In this document: positions 32,511 to 45,072 of the stretch, one piece after another
Layout of the letters: the number at the start of each line of letters is the position of its first letter
Position numbering within the stretch: position 1 is the first letter of the stretch
Assembly: GCF_004664715.2 (NCBI RefSeq)
Contig: NC_051072.1
Span: forward strand, 42,825,642-42,889,641
Origin: Peromyscus leucopus
Lineage: Eukaryota > Chordata > Mammalia > Rodentia > Cricetidae
Direction: 5' to 3'
DNA length: 64,000 nucleotides
Made by a program: the position numbers and the translations under genes
Notes under the pieces: model-generated
Seen by the model: the letters and a program-made list of their open reading frames with translations, nothing else
Told to the model about the DNA's origin: nothing
Databases searched by the model: none

Positions 32511-34087
32511 TAAGCTGATTAAGGGACGAGAAGAAATGTAAGAAAAGCCATTTGCAAGAAGTCTGACTTGAGTCAAAACTTAGTGATGAGCAGAAAGGAC
32601 ATTTAAAGAAAGTATATTTGTTTAAAGAATGGGGGACAAAGTAGGTCATAGTAAGCTTGATATGTCTTATACTGTACGTTCATAGCAAAAGGCTGAGTCA
32701 GAGGTGATGTAACATTCACACATGCTCATTTCATTTGTGGGGCTGGTCTCTTTTTCCTACAACCTGGGGCAAGTTTCTACCTAGTATTTCTTGATACTAC
32801 TATTTGGAGAAATGTTTTAGTGGTTTTTTTTTTAAATTTTTTTTTAATCAAAAGTGATCATTAGATTCGTTCAGAATCTTTTCCCTCTACTAGATTGAGG
32901 AGCAAAAATATGTTTTTCTTGAGCATGTTCATGCCTAAAATACATGTTATAGGTTATAGACATTATAGAATCAATTAAAAGAAAGAGATTGAACATTGTG
33001 TAGTACTCAGGATTCCTGTAGAAAAGCCACTAGATATACAACATGTGTCCATGTCAGCGAGATGGTTAGGACTAGTTAGTTGGGAAGGGAGCTTTGGAAC
33101 TCAACTGCATAGATTCACTTTCTGGCTATTATGGGGTCTGTATCTTAGATATAATTTGAACCTTTCTCTGTCCTTGTTTCTTATCTATTAAATGATATTA
33201 AGGACTAATCTCATGGAAGTGTCATATAATGAAAGAAATAAATCAACTTGTGTAAGGTACTTGAATTTTTATTTTCAATTAGCATTATCCTTGGATACAT
33301 TCAGTTTCAATGACTATAATAACCATTTCAAAATAGGCTTAGATGTACTTTGGGAAATGTCCCAAAGAGTTTCACAAAGTAGAGTTGATTCTCTAGAGAA
33401 ACCTCACAGCCATCATAACCCGGCTTCGCTCCTACTCTTTGCATATGTACCCAAGACTCCATGAGCAACTGGAATAGTTGTATTCCCAGAAGCAGGCAGG
33501 GAACAACCTATGGTAAGAAATCTTGCCTGTCTTTGGGATATGAGATTGGGATCAGTTAATGCATCACCGGGTTGAATCCCTAGGTTTGGAATGTTGAGTC
33601 TAGATAAAACACGTGGCTGTTCTGCCTAATAGTATATCTAGAATGTATTCATGTGGTCATGTATTCACAGCACAGTACTTTCCTAAAGTTTCTAGTTGTT
33701 ATTAATTCAGCTACACACTCTGGTGAGGACTTTTTTGTGTCACTTACCAACTTTCTGAGTTTAAGGTGTCAGTTTGGAGCTCTGGAGAAGCTAGCCTTCC
33801 AAGCTTGTCTACTTCTTATTCATCATGAAGCACTTTAAGACTTATGGACCTGTTCCTCAAGTTATAGTGAGTTACAAGATTCTGGGTACTCTGTCCAGTT
33901 TGAACCTCTACTGTAGACTCCCCACTTGACTCTTGAGGAAAACAATTATGTCAAACTTTAGGTCTTTCCTCATTGTTCTAAGAGAAGAAAAACAGACAGG
34001 GAACTAAATAGAACAGCTGTGGCGAGTCTGTTCAGGGATGTGTCTCTCATTTAATTTGAGAAACAGGTTGTTATGAATGTGCAAAGG
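32511..34087. other. unassigned DNA
   Basis: Nothing recognised in about 1.6 kb. A 90-codon plus frame at 33192-33464 carries no known motif. Confidence 0.5.
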
Positions 34088-34311
34088 ATCTTAAACAGTG
34101 CTTCAAAACCTGTGCGTCGTGACTGTTTTGAGGGGCAAACAGTGTTTTCATATGGGACACTTTAGACCACTAGAAAACACAGATTCATAACAGTAGCAAA
34201 ATTACAGTTACAAAGTAGCAACAAAAATAATTTCATGGTTGGGGGGTCACTGTTGAGGAACTGTATTAAACAGCTGCATCATTAGGAAGGTTGAGGACCA
34301 CTGATCTAAAA
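34088..34311 (-). mobile_element. URR1-type hAT DNA transposon with 8-bp target duplication
   Basis: The element is 34096-34303 (208 bp). It begins CAGTGCTTCAAAACCTGTG and ends GGTTGAGGACCACTG, imperfect terminal inverted repeats. Interior wording such as 'agcaacaaaaataatttcatgg' is the reverse of the rodent URR1 non-autonomous hAT. Flanks 'atcttaaa' (34088-34095) and 'atctaaaa' (34304-34311) agree at 7 of 8 bases, the hAT duplication length. Confidence 0.85.
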
Positions 34312-36654
34312 GAAACAGTAAATCAAAAACTAAAACTAGAGTTAGATAACAGTAAAGTTGTCTGGAGGGGAACCTGGAAAAAAAAAGAATCACCCCTCAC
34401 CTTCTTACTGATCCCCAAAGCACTCAATCATTATACCTGGAACAACTACCCTAGTGAATTAGCAGGTACCCAGTACCTACTGATGAAGAAAAATGATGAT
34501 TGATTCCTCCATCTAGCTGTAGCATGATGAGCTCTGAATTATTTGTTTGTTTCCATAAAATTGATGCTTGCTATTAAGAAACAGTCCTTACAGCAAAATC
34601 CAGTCTTATACTAGCACTTGCTTGTGCAAATTTAAGGTAACACAAGTTATGGCAAGCATGAATGAAAGGAGGAATAACAAGAGGAGATTACTCGCTGTGT
34701 GAAAGAATAGAAGCCAAATGAGTCCATGTCTGGAAAGAAGATATAGAAAAAAATTCCACTTTAAAGAGGAGGAGGGGCAGAGAGGAAGTCTGCAGTTTCT
34801 GGTTTTGGAAAAATAAGATGAATAACCTAGATAACTGGACAGCTTTGATCACTGAGCAGTTTTCTTCTACTTCAGCTCAAAATTGGTTGAGTAACATTTG
34901 TCAACCAAGTAGAGAGCCCTGTATTCAATGGCTTTGCTGTTTCTGATTCCTCCTCTAAGCTCCACAGAACTGTGCTACAGTCCATCAATGGCCACATCTA
35001 CAGAGTAATTGTTTTCTGCAATGTCTTCCTCCCTTTCTTCTTTGTTGCAGCTTACAGATGGATACACAAAATTGCACACTCATGCGTACATCTATACAGA
35101 ATGGTAAGTCAAAAATTACATAGAGATGGTCCCATATCTCTCTGGGGGAATGTTATTTATTGATTCTAGTGATAGTCACTGGTCAACAACATTTTACAAT
35201 AAAAGGCCTAGAAGGCACGGGGGCATGACGAATATTATTGGGGTGGGGTTTCTTTTCCAAACCTGGGCTTACATAGAATATAATAAGTTAAGTCGGAGCT
35301 TAGAGGCAATGAACACTTCATTAAGGAACCATATTTGAGTATAATTTAGAATTAGTGTAAGTAAAAGTTATGTAACTAATCCACTCAATTAGTGCATAAA
35401 ACATGAGAACACAGATGAGGAAAACATACAAAGTTTGGTCGAAGGATAGGTAGTGGAAAAGAAAAACAAACAAATAACTAAGGCCCTATGAAAGTGACTA
35501 GATACTAAATCAGAAATGTGGAAAAAGAAAATAGGATACCAATACCAGCAAGAGAATAGCAACAACAAATTATTTCTCAGAAATGTCACCTCCATAAATA
35601 CTCCGAAGCAGTTGTGCTTATCATTTATATCTGGGTGAAGATATTTTACGTTCACTGTGTAGACCCCTGCCCTTTTAAGTATTTTAACAAGCCAGAATTG
35701 TTAAGGATCTTACAAATGCCTTATTTCATTCAGCTCAATAGTCTCCAAGTCACCTTGATAAAATCTAAACAATTGTTGTCTGTACTAGTGTTCAAAAATT
35801 TTAAGGAAAATAAATTTATAATTACATGAAGTGGCCCATTCCATCTTGGGTATTGACTGTCTATGAAAATGTGCTTCAGGCTAAACCTAAATCAGTCTTT
35901 AGGTTTGACTCTACATTTTCAAGTCATTTAACAGGGCAAGTTTTACTGTACACTGTGAACCACTTAAAACGTTTGTATTCACCTTTCCTTTCCACATTTC
36001 CTTAAGAGGTCAAGTATTCCTGTGTTCTGTTCCTGTAGTTACCCATATGATAAAATTCTTAATCCTCTATATAGCCAATAATTCTTTTCTAGACACATTA
36101 TAAAATGAGGCAGGTTATCTGTGAGTGTCACCCAGTCTTAGAAGTGTCTGCATTTCCATTTTTTTTTTTTACTTAGCAAGTCAGCATATGGACTTAGATT
36201 GTGCTTAGAATCAAATTCTCTTTACACAAACAAATGTTAGCAGATAGCCTGAGGATTATGGCTGCACACAGCTATAAAGTCTCAGAAGCTGTGATAATCA
36301 GTAAGGCTCAAGTGAAAAACCACACAGCTGTCTCCATACTTCATGAAAGAAGTTTTATAACTCTAATATGTTTATAACTCTAATGAAATAATTGAGCCAA
36401 AATTAAAATGTAATTTAATAGATTCTTCATCAACAGATATATCAAGTAAAGGTTTCACATAATAAACTTAGTTCCTTATTTCTGTTTTTATTTAATCTAG
36501 CTTTTCATTGTGTTAAAAACACTTAGTACAAAGTCTACCCTCCTAGCACATGTTTAGTGTACAATATAGCATTATACAATAGTATAGATACAATGTTATA
36601 AAACAGGTATCTAGAATTCACTTATATTGCATAACTCTACTTTTTTTTAATCTG
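34312..36654. other. unassigned DNA, about 2.3 kb
   Basis: No repeat, exon or RNA gene recognised. Short frames at 34972-35338 and 35389-35829 have no recognisable domain. A T-run lies at 36160-36170. Confidence 0.5.
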
Positions 36655-37310
36655 CTGATTACAATTCACCATTTTTTCCTCTTCCCAACTACTATTTTTT
36701 TTCCTTTTATGAATTTGGTGATTTTAGATCCTCCGTGTGTGCAACCCTGAAATGTAGTTTCGTTTATTTTGATTGGTCACAATGTCCTAAAGGTTCAAAC
36801 ATGTTGCTCTGTAGCAGGGTTTCCTTATTTTGATATGACTGAACAATGCTTCAATTACAGTGTGTGTACAAAACACTTTCTGTGTCCATTCACCCCCAGG
36901 TGGACATTGAAGCTGTCTTTACACTTTATTATCTATAAACAGTGTTATAGTGAATCTGAGATATATGATTTCATTTCTCTATTATGACTGAAACTCAATT
37001 GGATTTAGACTGAACTAAGAAGAGAATTTATGGTCCAAGCATTAGTTCTGTGTTTAACCTTTAGAGAAACTTCTATACTGTATTTCATTTTTCATTAACT
37101 CAACAATTTACAAGTGTTCTATCTCTTCTGATTCTCACTAACATTTGTTATGTTCTGAATCTTTAAGCAATAGGTATCCAAATAGGTGAGGCATGGCATA
37201 CCATCATGTTTTATATTGTACCTCCACAATAAATGGCACTTGGCATCTTTTCATACTTCTAGAGACTGTTTCTTTGGAGAAATGTCTATTTATGGCCTCA
37301 GTTCAACTGT
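36655..37310 (-). mobile_element. ancient L1M ORF2/3' UTR, minus strand
   Basis: Mutated minus-strand L1 in correct order: 'cacaatgtcctaaaggttc', 'tttccttattttgatatgac', 'ggtggacattgaagctgtc', 'tcactaacatttgttatg', 'tttggagaaatgtctattta'. These are the mammal-wide L1 ORF2 end landmarks. Confidence 0.75.
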
Positions 37311-39755
37311 AATAAAATGAGTTGGTGGCACTATCATTGTTACCACTAAACTGTAAGCTAAGCCTGGCCAAATGATAGAGCATGAGACTATTTATGATAT
37401 GTTTTAATTCAAGACCACAGTAATCTTTACACATGAGCACACACACTGAAGAATCTCACTAGGTTATTACCTTTGTTGTTCATTCTAATCCCAGTTGTTA
37501 CTATAAATTTGATTTATTTATAAAACTTCAAAATACTTTTTTATTATAAAGGAAGATAATTAAATATCTAGCCAGAAGCCATTGAAGTTCTCTCTAGTTA
37601 CTGAGTGATTAAAGTAACTGTTGGTACAATTATGTTAGTATGATACAATGACTAATTCTACTGTAACCTTGAGATGCATTTGATTACAGACAATTTACTC
37701 AGCATGACATCATGCAGTGTTCTTCAGGATCAGCTCTGGTGTTGGTGGCTCTGATGTCTCGTAGATAGTTGGATGGATAAGCCTGAAGACTAGAGAACAA
37801 AGTTTCTCTGTATGTGTTACTGCCAGTGCCATATGCAGTGTTTCATCAATTCTAAGATACACATTTTACCCAGTGTTTTAATATCTCTGTCTAGAATTTA
37901 TCTCAAATTCCCCAGTTTTTAAACAACCAGGCAGCAGTCAAGGCAGCACCTTTTAAAAACTGCTAAATTTTCAATGTTCTTGATAGCATGCATCAAAGAT
38001 GATTTTGTGTAGAAAATCAAGTAAGCATTGACTGAGATGAAAAGTGACTCAAAGGATTCAGATTCAAAATGTGAATAAAGATTGAGAGATTATCTTCATC
38101 AGAGGATAATGTTTCCTCCTTTAGGGTTGCACAAAAGCAGTATATGATTTAGATGTCTTTAAAATGAGCTTCCTTTCCTATGAGCACAATGCAAAGATTC
38201 TAAGTGATAAGACAGTAACATACATTGATTTATTGTGCAGCATTTCTTCTATCTTATTGATATATAAATATGTTACAATAACTATCATGCTAGGATCAAT
38301 GAAGGAAAGTGTATTAAACAAAATGATACAAGGAACATAAAACAAAATGATGCTTGGACCATTAGACACAGTGACACATTTCCCCCAGGCAAGTTTAGCA
38401 AACCTCTCAGCATTGTCGCTGTGGGTTTTCAGATTTCAGATGAGGTCTTCAGCTATTTAGACTTGGAAGCCTTCTACCATGGCCATATATTCTTTTGAAG
38501 GACCTCATTTCAATCAAAGTATGTTAACCTTGAGAAAAACTGTGTGGCTCAAGATGCCTTTTTCACACAGTAAGCCCCAGACTGGTGGTTCCTGGTGTGC
38601 TTTTCAGAGAGAGTACAGACTACCTGAGAGAAAGAGCAAGGCTACTAAGGCTTCTGCCGTAGTTGAATCACTATCTATCTGTATTAAACAGATAATTTAA
38701 AATCTGGGAACCCCAGCTTCTCATTTACAAACTAGTATATTGATAAAACTACCTCTTTGGTTTACAAATGCATTCATCGTGTTAGTACTATTTGTACTAC
38801 TTGTCTAGCACATAATAATCATTGTATTAGACTGAGTATCAGAAATTGACATAATTTGAACTTAAGTAGATGATGAATTGTGATTTTGGGGCTTCTGGAG
38901 TAACCTATTATTTAAGTAAGTGCAGAATTGAGTATTAGATGAAGGTTCAAGGGCATTCAGATTCAATTCATTGAAATTTACCAATATTTAAGATTTCTTA
39001 TAGCAATACAATAAAGTTGCAATGAACTAGAAGTAGCTGCAATAACAATAATTAGTTTAAATTGTTGAATGTAGATTTTCAGACATCCCCTCATGTGTAC
39101 ATTCCTCTGAGCTTAATTGTAGTCATTGAACTTAATTTTATAGTGACTGTGTTTAGTGAAAATGATATAAAAAGCAAATAAATTTCTTCCATTTATTTCA
39201 TGCTCAATCACTTCATATTCTGAATAAGTAACTTCTCAAATGTATTCACTCCACACTCTTCTTGCCATTTTCCCTTTGTATCTATTTAAATACATGCAAA
39301 CATAATTGGATAAAGGGTAGATAATTGAATCCACTCTGAAAAGAAAGAAGGGAATACAGATATGATAGAATAAAAGGGTAGATTATAGAATCTACTTTTA
39401 AAAAGCAACTAGTAGTTTTAAATATTTCATATTGATATAAATTTGAGATTTTTTTGTTAGAACATACTGTACATACATTTCTACTCTTAATCAAGCTATT
39501 GTACCTATACAGCTCATTTAACAATATAATGCAAATTTCTAGTCCTTGAAAGTTATTATCACTAACTATATAGGATAAGGAAATGCAGGTGAGTAGTTAG
39601 TCATCTATTAAAATTAAGCTTGTAGTCATGCTAGGTATGCTTTCAAGGCCAAACAGAGATATATTTTAGATAGACAGGTAGTCTTCAAACATTTCAGAGA
39701 TCGTATGGAATACAGCATTTAAGATGTTTTAATAACATAGATATTTTTCTTTTTT
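37311..39755. other. unassigned DNA, about 2.4 kb
   Basis: No recognised element, and the longest repeat-poor stretch. At 39309-39332 and 39370-39405 a roughly 28-base motif ('aagggtagat..tgaatcc') recurs imperfectly. Confidence 0.5.
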
Positions 39756-40495
39756 TATGACAATGAGACATGTCTGCTCCTGGGAGCATCAACCTACTTC
39801 AGAGAAGATGATGGGCATGAAAGAAACTTCACATGGAGTTTACTTTCTTTGTGACACAAGTAAGCAACTTGTTAAGAAAGTGCCCTTGAATTGACTGCTG
39901 ACAGTATGCTGTCCAAATTGAACAAGCAGGACAGAAAAGAAAGTGACTGCACAATTTAGCCAAGACAAGGTGGGACAGTACTTCATTAATCCTACTTCAC
40001 AGATAAGTTTGTCAGATATGCTAGGCCTGTAGGCTGAAGATGGATGCCCCAACATTACAGAACAACCTTGGGTGAATGTCCAGGCAGCCGGCTGTTTCTG
40101 TCATTTCTCACATTTTTTTGCAAGTCACTTGCTTGCACTTCCTGCTTACTCAAGTAATATTATTTCCTTTTTTGGGTTTCTGATGGAGTTGAAAACTTTA
40201 TAGTTATAGTTTTCAGAAAAGAAATTCACTAAAGAGGTATGAAGTATATAAGAGACATTAAAAGATAGTTTTGGGAATGCAAGTTAGAATAGAAAGTGGT
40301 TTAGGTACAACCTTTTGGACTCATCAAGATAGAACAGATACAGAGTATTTTCTCTTGAGTTTGTCATTATTAGTGGACTAGATGTTGTTAATGTAATCAT
40401 TACTTGTATATATTGGATGTAGTTATTGTACTTATTGTATATAGTTTCTTTTATATTAGTTATAAACTTTTTTATTCTAGACAAAAAAGGGGAAA
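39756..40495 (+). mobile_element. endogenous retrovirus-like internal 3' region, plus strand
   Basis: Wording such as 'gaagatgatgggcatgaaag', 'agcaacttgttaagaaagtg', 'ggacagtacttcattaatcc' and 'gcacttcctgcttactcaag' resembles internal sequence of an abundant cricetid LTR element. It ends in a polypurine tract, 'aaaaaaggggaaa' at 40483-40495, directly before the LTR, as second-strand priming requires. All frames are interrupted by stops. The left boundary is estimated, and the family (possibly the mys group) is uncertain. Confidence 0.6.
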
Positions 40496-40798
40496 TATGG
40501 TAATATTTTGCTTGTGCTTTCACAAATAAAGCTTGCCTGGAGAACAGAGTGTGGAGCTAGTCACTAGAAGCCAGGCAGTGGTGGCACACACCTTTAATCC
40601 TAGCACTTGGGAGGAGGAAACAGGAAGTGATAAGGCAGGATGGAGACAGGAGATTGGCCCTCTCAGGCTGAGGATTCAGTTGCGGTAAGAAGTCTCCCTA
40701 GTGGCTGACTGCTTTCCTTCTCTGATCTTTCAGCATTTACCCCAATATCTGGTTCTAGGTTTTTGTTATTAAGACCAAATTAGTATTCATGGTACACA
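40496..40798 (+). mobile_element. 3' LTR following a polypurine tract, plus strand
   Basis: Begins TATGGTAATATTTTGC right after the polypurine tract, with 'acaaataaagcttgcctgg' (AATAAA), one B1-like segment ('gccaggcagtggtggcac', 'cctttaatcctagcacttgg'), and a 3' part 'ctctgatctttcagcatttaccccaatat'. It ends GGTACA at 40796. The 3' part resembles the LTR at 30566-31053, so both belong to one superfamily. Confidence 0.75.
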
Positions 40799-41354
40799 AA
40801 CAATCAAAAAGTAGAAATATTCTAATGAGAACATCATTGAACAATGCTATTCTAGCCCTTACCCCTAGAAAGGAAGGGAAGACTCTAGAATGCAACAATA
40901 AACTATTAAAGTCATCCACATTCTTGTGGGTGTGCCTTCCATATGAGAGGTACTCTGAGTCCTGATGAAGCCATAACACAAAAGGAGCCTCCATATGTCC
41001 TACTGCTAGGTAAGGAAAGCAGGGTTCTAGAATGATCTAGCTAGATGCCTGCTTTGCAAGATACTTGTATACTGTTGACAGAAGAGGTTCTGTATTTGAC
41101 TCCATTCACAACCTAATTTGGCTAAACAGACTACAGGAAGTTCACCTAAAATTTGTCTTTTCATTTTGTAGCTTTGAACACACTTTTTTTTTTTTGTTTT
41201 TTGTCATCAACTTTTCTACCTGATTAATTTTAGTGAGAATTTCAAAATTCAGTTCCAAAATTATAACCTCCAACAATTTGTCCATACTAATTCCCTTAAC
41301 ACCTTTGACTTTGCTCCCTTTTATGTCTTGCTATATGGTATCTCACTGCTATTA
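40799..41354. other. unassigned DNA
   Basis: A T-run at 41184-41194. Nothing else recognised. Confidence 0.5.
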
Positions 41355-41601
41355 TTTTTTTCAAATTTAACTTTTTATTGATTCTTTGTGGATTTCACAT
41401 CATGTATCTCAATTCCACTCATCTCCTGGTCCTTCTTATCTGCCCTTTACCTTTGCAATACTCCACCAACACACAAGGATAAAACAAGATAAAACTGAAA
41501 AGGAAAGAGAAAAAAAAAGAAATGAAATGAAAAATCTCATTGTGGAAGTGGTAGTGTGACACAGTGAGTCATGTAGTCCTTTAGTACCACTGCTCTTGTA
41601 A

Positions 41602-41670
<69 letters not shown>

Positions 41671-41800
41671 TGTACTCATTAGCTTACTTCTCCATCTCTT
41701 CTTTAGGTGGTGAGATCCTTTGAGGTACAATCTATGAACTAAACAAATGGGTGTCATATAAGACGACAGCATCAAAGTAAATCTTGCTTTTTGTCAGGAC
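41355..41800 (-). mobile_element. LINE-1 3' UTR, minus strand
   Basis: 'ctttttattgattctttgtgg', 'tttcacatcatgtatctcaattcc' and 'ctcattgtggaagtggtag' match a minus-strand rodent L1 3' UTR. It hosts the GT array at 41602-41668. The right edge is uncertain. Confidence 0.65.
41602..41668. repeat. (GT)n microsatellite
   Basis: About 31 GT units, with one early 'tttg' interruption. Confidence 0.97.
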
Positions 41801-41867
41801 TTACAGAAGGGACTTTTTAATTTCAAAAATGAAAAAAAATTCCGTTAACAAGGTTGTTTACCATATC

Positions 41868-42465
41868 TTTTCTTTCCTTTTTGAAAATATACTGTAAGTA
41901 CGGCATTTCTCCCATCTGCTTCCTTCCTCTAAACACTCTTATATACCCCACTGTTCTCAAATGCATGGCTTCATTTTTTTAATTAATTGTTGTTACATGC
42001 ATTAGTCTTCATGATGTTACTTGTATGTGTGCTTTTAGAACTACTTGGTGTTGAATAACCAATTGGTGTGCTTTTCTCCGGGAAGACTGTTTCTCCTGTT
42101 CTCAACATTCCTTAGTTGCCTGTAGGTCTTTTTGTAGGGCTGAACCTCATTGGGTGGCCTCACCTACTTTGACACATCTTTTGGTGTCATCTTTGTTCAG
42201 CTCTGTTTGCGTTGGTGAGACTGTTGGGTGTCCTTTGGACACTCCCGGGGAATACAACCTCACAGCAAACTCCCTGATATTCTGGCTCTTACAATCTTTT
42301 TGCCCCCTTTTCTGCACTGTCACTTGAGCTTTAAGTGTTGGGATGTTTTGTAGATGTATTCATTAGAACTAGGATCCACAGTTCTGCATTCTGATTGGTT
42401 TTGTTTTTCATCTTTTGCAAACAAAAGTTCCCTTGATTCAGGGTAAAGACTACACGTAAATCTAA
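41868..42465 (-). mobile_element. Lx-type LINE-1 3' UTR, minus strand
   Basis: Long recognisable run: 'aataaccaattggtgtgc', 'tctccgggaagactgtttctcc', 'cattccttagttgcctgtagg', 'cacagcaaactccctgatattc', 'ttttgtagatgtattcatt', 'gcattctgattggttttg'. It is the best preserved Lx segment in the window. Short frames only. Confidence 0.85.
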
Positions 42466-43693
42466 AGATTCAGAGCTAGTTATTTGGAAGCTTTTTGTCT
42501 TTATTTTTGATGCTTCGTATCCTTTTTCCTAGTAACTTTTGCTATAATGCTCAGCTTGAACAGGACTAATTTGAATGATTTACTCTGAGATGTACTAGGC
42601 GACATTATTCACATAAGAACTCAGAAATGTTCCATTTAGTTTGCTAAGTAAAATTGCCTTTGACATTCACACAAACTAAAGCTTTTTTCATCAGCATACA
42701 TTGTACTGATTTTCAAATTATAAATGTGATTTTTGAACACCACCAGATAAGAAGCAATGCCTCTCACCTTTTTGTATGCATCTAGTCCTTCCTCCTTATC
42801 TTTATTGCCTTAGTTTTTTTCTATTTCATATTTTTTCCAATATCCAGTTTTCCCCCACAATATTGTAAACAAACATTCATCAATTCATCACCATAGTCCA
42901 GAAGAACACATAGGAAACATAATAAGTAGGAAAAAACCATTAAAGAGACAGATAAGGATGAAAATTGCCTTAGGAAAAAAAAGAAGATACTTTTACTGAT
43001 GAATGATTTAATGTCTCACCCTATTTGCAAAGCTAGTATGACCACCATACCAAGATGAATTACTTAGAGAAAAGAAAGCTACTTTATATTTTTTAAATCT
43101 GTTTGAACCAAAGCTGAATTCTTTTAGATTGGCCAATTGGTTGTAGATGGAAATTTTGAAAGTTTCCAGTAAGTACAATAGTGAGACGTTGCTTTCCACT
43201 GACTGATCAATCAGCACAACAGAGAATTCATAAACACTCATTTCCAGAAGGTTGTTTAAAAGCAACTCCAAAGGAATATTTTCAATAATTTTAAACACAA
43301 CTGTATGTTTTTTCATATTATTTAAAAAAATTCTCTATAGTTATCACAATCTTTTCTACAGAGCATCCTATAGTGTGGGACTTCAAGTTATTGGAAGTCT
43401 TTCTCTGGAAGCTTAACTTTTAAGCTTTTACTACTACTTCATAGTCTGAGAAATGGTTGGTTTCCTACGAACCAGTTATCTTAAACCATGCTTAAATACT
43501 CAGATATTTTCATTTATTATATTTTCATTTCAAATTGAACCATAAGAAAATAACACGCTATTTTAAAAGGTAAAAACAGTTGAATATTGGTAATTTTATA
43601 CAGTGAAATCTTGACTATATCGCATTATATATGCATGTATATTATTTTAGATTTTAGATTTGTATTAGGGCTCTCTAGAGTGACAGAACTTAT
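42466..43693. other. unassigned DNA with one 102-codon frame
   Basis: Mostly unrecognised. A minus-strand frame at 43008-43316 starts MKKHTVVFKII. I see no domain, splice context or codon bias to call it a gene. The last 30 bases ('gtattagggctctctagagtg') look like the tip of another old repeat cut by the following LTR. Confidence 0.45.
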
Positions 43694-44150
43694 TGTGGTG
43701 ATATTGTGTTCCCTAAAATATTGGGCACCCTAATAAACTTATCTGGGGTCAGAGAATAGAACAGCCACTAGATATAGAGGCCAGAAAATGATGGCACACC
43801 CGCCTTTAATCCTAGCATTCCAGAGGCAGAAATCCACCTGGATCTCTGTGAGTTCAAAGCCACCCTGGAAACAGCCAGGTGCAGTAACAAGAGCCTTTAA
43901 TGCCAGGAAGTGATGGCAGGAACCAGAGCTATTTAAGGCATGTGGACAAGGAACTAGAGCCTGAAATACCTGATTGGTCTAATACAGTGCTGAATGGCCA
44001 ATAGCTAGGCAGAGAGAGGGATAGGTGGGGCTGGTGGGCAGAGAGAATAAATAGGAGGAAAAAAATCTAAAGAGGACAGCAAGGAGTGAGAAAAGGGAAA
44101 GGAAAGGAGAATGCCAGGGGCCAGTCACCCAGCTACACATCCAGCCACAG

Positions 44151-44225
<75 letters not shown>

Positions 44226-44226
44226 A
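44151..44226. repeat. (GAAA)n microsatellite, first array
   Basis: About 19 GAAA units inside the mosaic LTR. Frames through it (Lys-Glu-Arg or Phe-Leu-Ser runs) are not coding. Confidence 0.97.
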
Positions 44227-44270
44227 AATAGAATAAAGAAAGGTGGAAAAATGCCAGATACACATCAGCA

Positions 44271-44272
44271 AG

Positions 44273-44319
<47 letters not shown>

Positions 44320-44321
44320 AA
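44271..44321. repeat. (GAAA)n microsatellite, second array
   Basis: About 12-13 GAAA units. It is flanked on both sides by the same LTR sequence as the first array, so it is a duplicated copy. Confidence 0.97.
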
Positions 44322-44513
44322 ATAGAATAAAGAAAGGTGGAAAAATGCCAGAGGCAAAACATAAAGAGAAATAGGATAATTTCATTCAGAAGATCTGGCT
44401 AGAAATAAACCAAACTAAGGCCCAGTGTTCATAAGTAAGAATAAAAGAATAAGTCACCATGTATTTATTTGGGAGCTGGGTGGAAGGCCCCCAAAGAGGG
44501 AAAAAAACCTACA

Positions 44514-44887
44514 GGTGTATAAGGATGTTATCGGAAAGTCCTAGAAAGCATTTTATACTTTTAAGGTGAATGTCACCACATAAGATGATTTTGAAAAAAA
44601 AAAAACAAAAAACAGTGCACTTGTAAAAGCTCTATCCTCCATGCTAGTTGCTCCTGGTTCTTGAAGAGTAATGACTTTCAAAGCATTGTGTTCCCCAGGG
44701 AGCTGAAATGATGCATCTCATACTCACATCTGATCTTACTGAATTAAAAAAAAAATCAAAGTTTTCATTTATTTTCAGTGGTTGTGCAAAGTAAATTACT
44801 GTCATTGTTACAAACATGTAATATCAGAAGCAAAATGATGCTTAAGCCATGTTTTTGAGCCAAAATTAATATGTATTTTTTCTGAGA
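44514..44887. other. unassigned DNA
   Basis: A-runs at 44595-44607 and 44746-44755. Nothing else recognised. Confidence 0.5.
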
Positions 44888-45039
44888 TTTTCAATTAGTC
44901 ATTTTTATTTTTTGACAACTTCACACAGGAAAACTATATGTACATCATTTATAACCCTTCATCTCCCCCTCATACTCCTCCCATGTCTCCCTACTCCTTC
45001 TCAAGTTTATGATCTCTTCTTCTATAATTATTGTTAATA

Positions 45040-45072
45040 TATGTGTGTGTGAGTATGTGTGTGTGTGTGGAC

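Larger units (their letters stand above)
43694..44513 (+). mobile_element. mosaic LTR with TG...CA ends, plus strand
   Basis: 43694-43955 matches the first half of the B1-bearing LTR type at 30566-31053: TGTGGTGATATTGTGTTCC, 'aataaacttatctggggtc', two B1 segments, and a TATA-like 'ctatttaagg'. From about 43956 it matches the 3' two-thirds of a different LTR type, seen whole at 45349-45885: 'acctgattggtctaat', 'gaatggccaatagc', 'gggagctgggtgg', ending CCTACA. The B-type part contains a tandem duplication with two GAAA arrays. No target duplication was found. Confidence 0.75.

Noticed and set aside
43008..43316. 102-codon minus frame, Leu/Ser-rich
   Set aside because: No recognisable domain, no splice or promoter context, and such length is expected by chance over 64 kb of six frames. 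A protein search would decide.
43979..44385. 127- and 86-codon frames with repeating FLSFFLSFFLS
   Set aside because: Translation of the two GAAA arrays on the minus strand.
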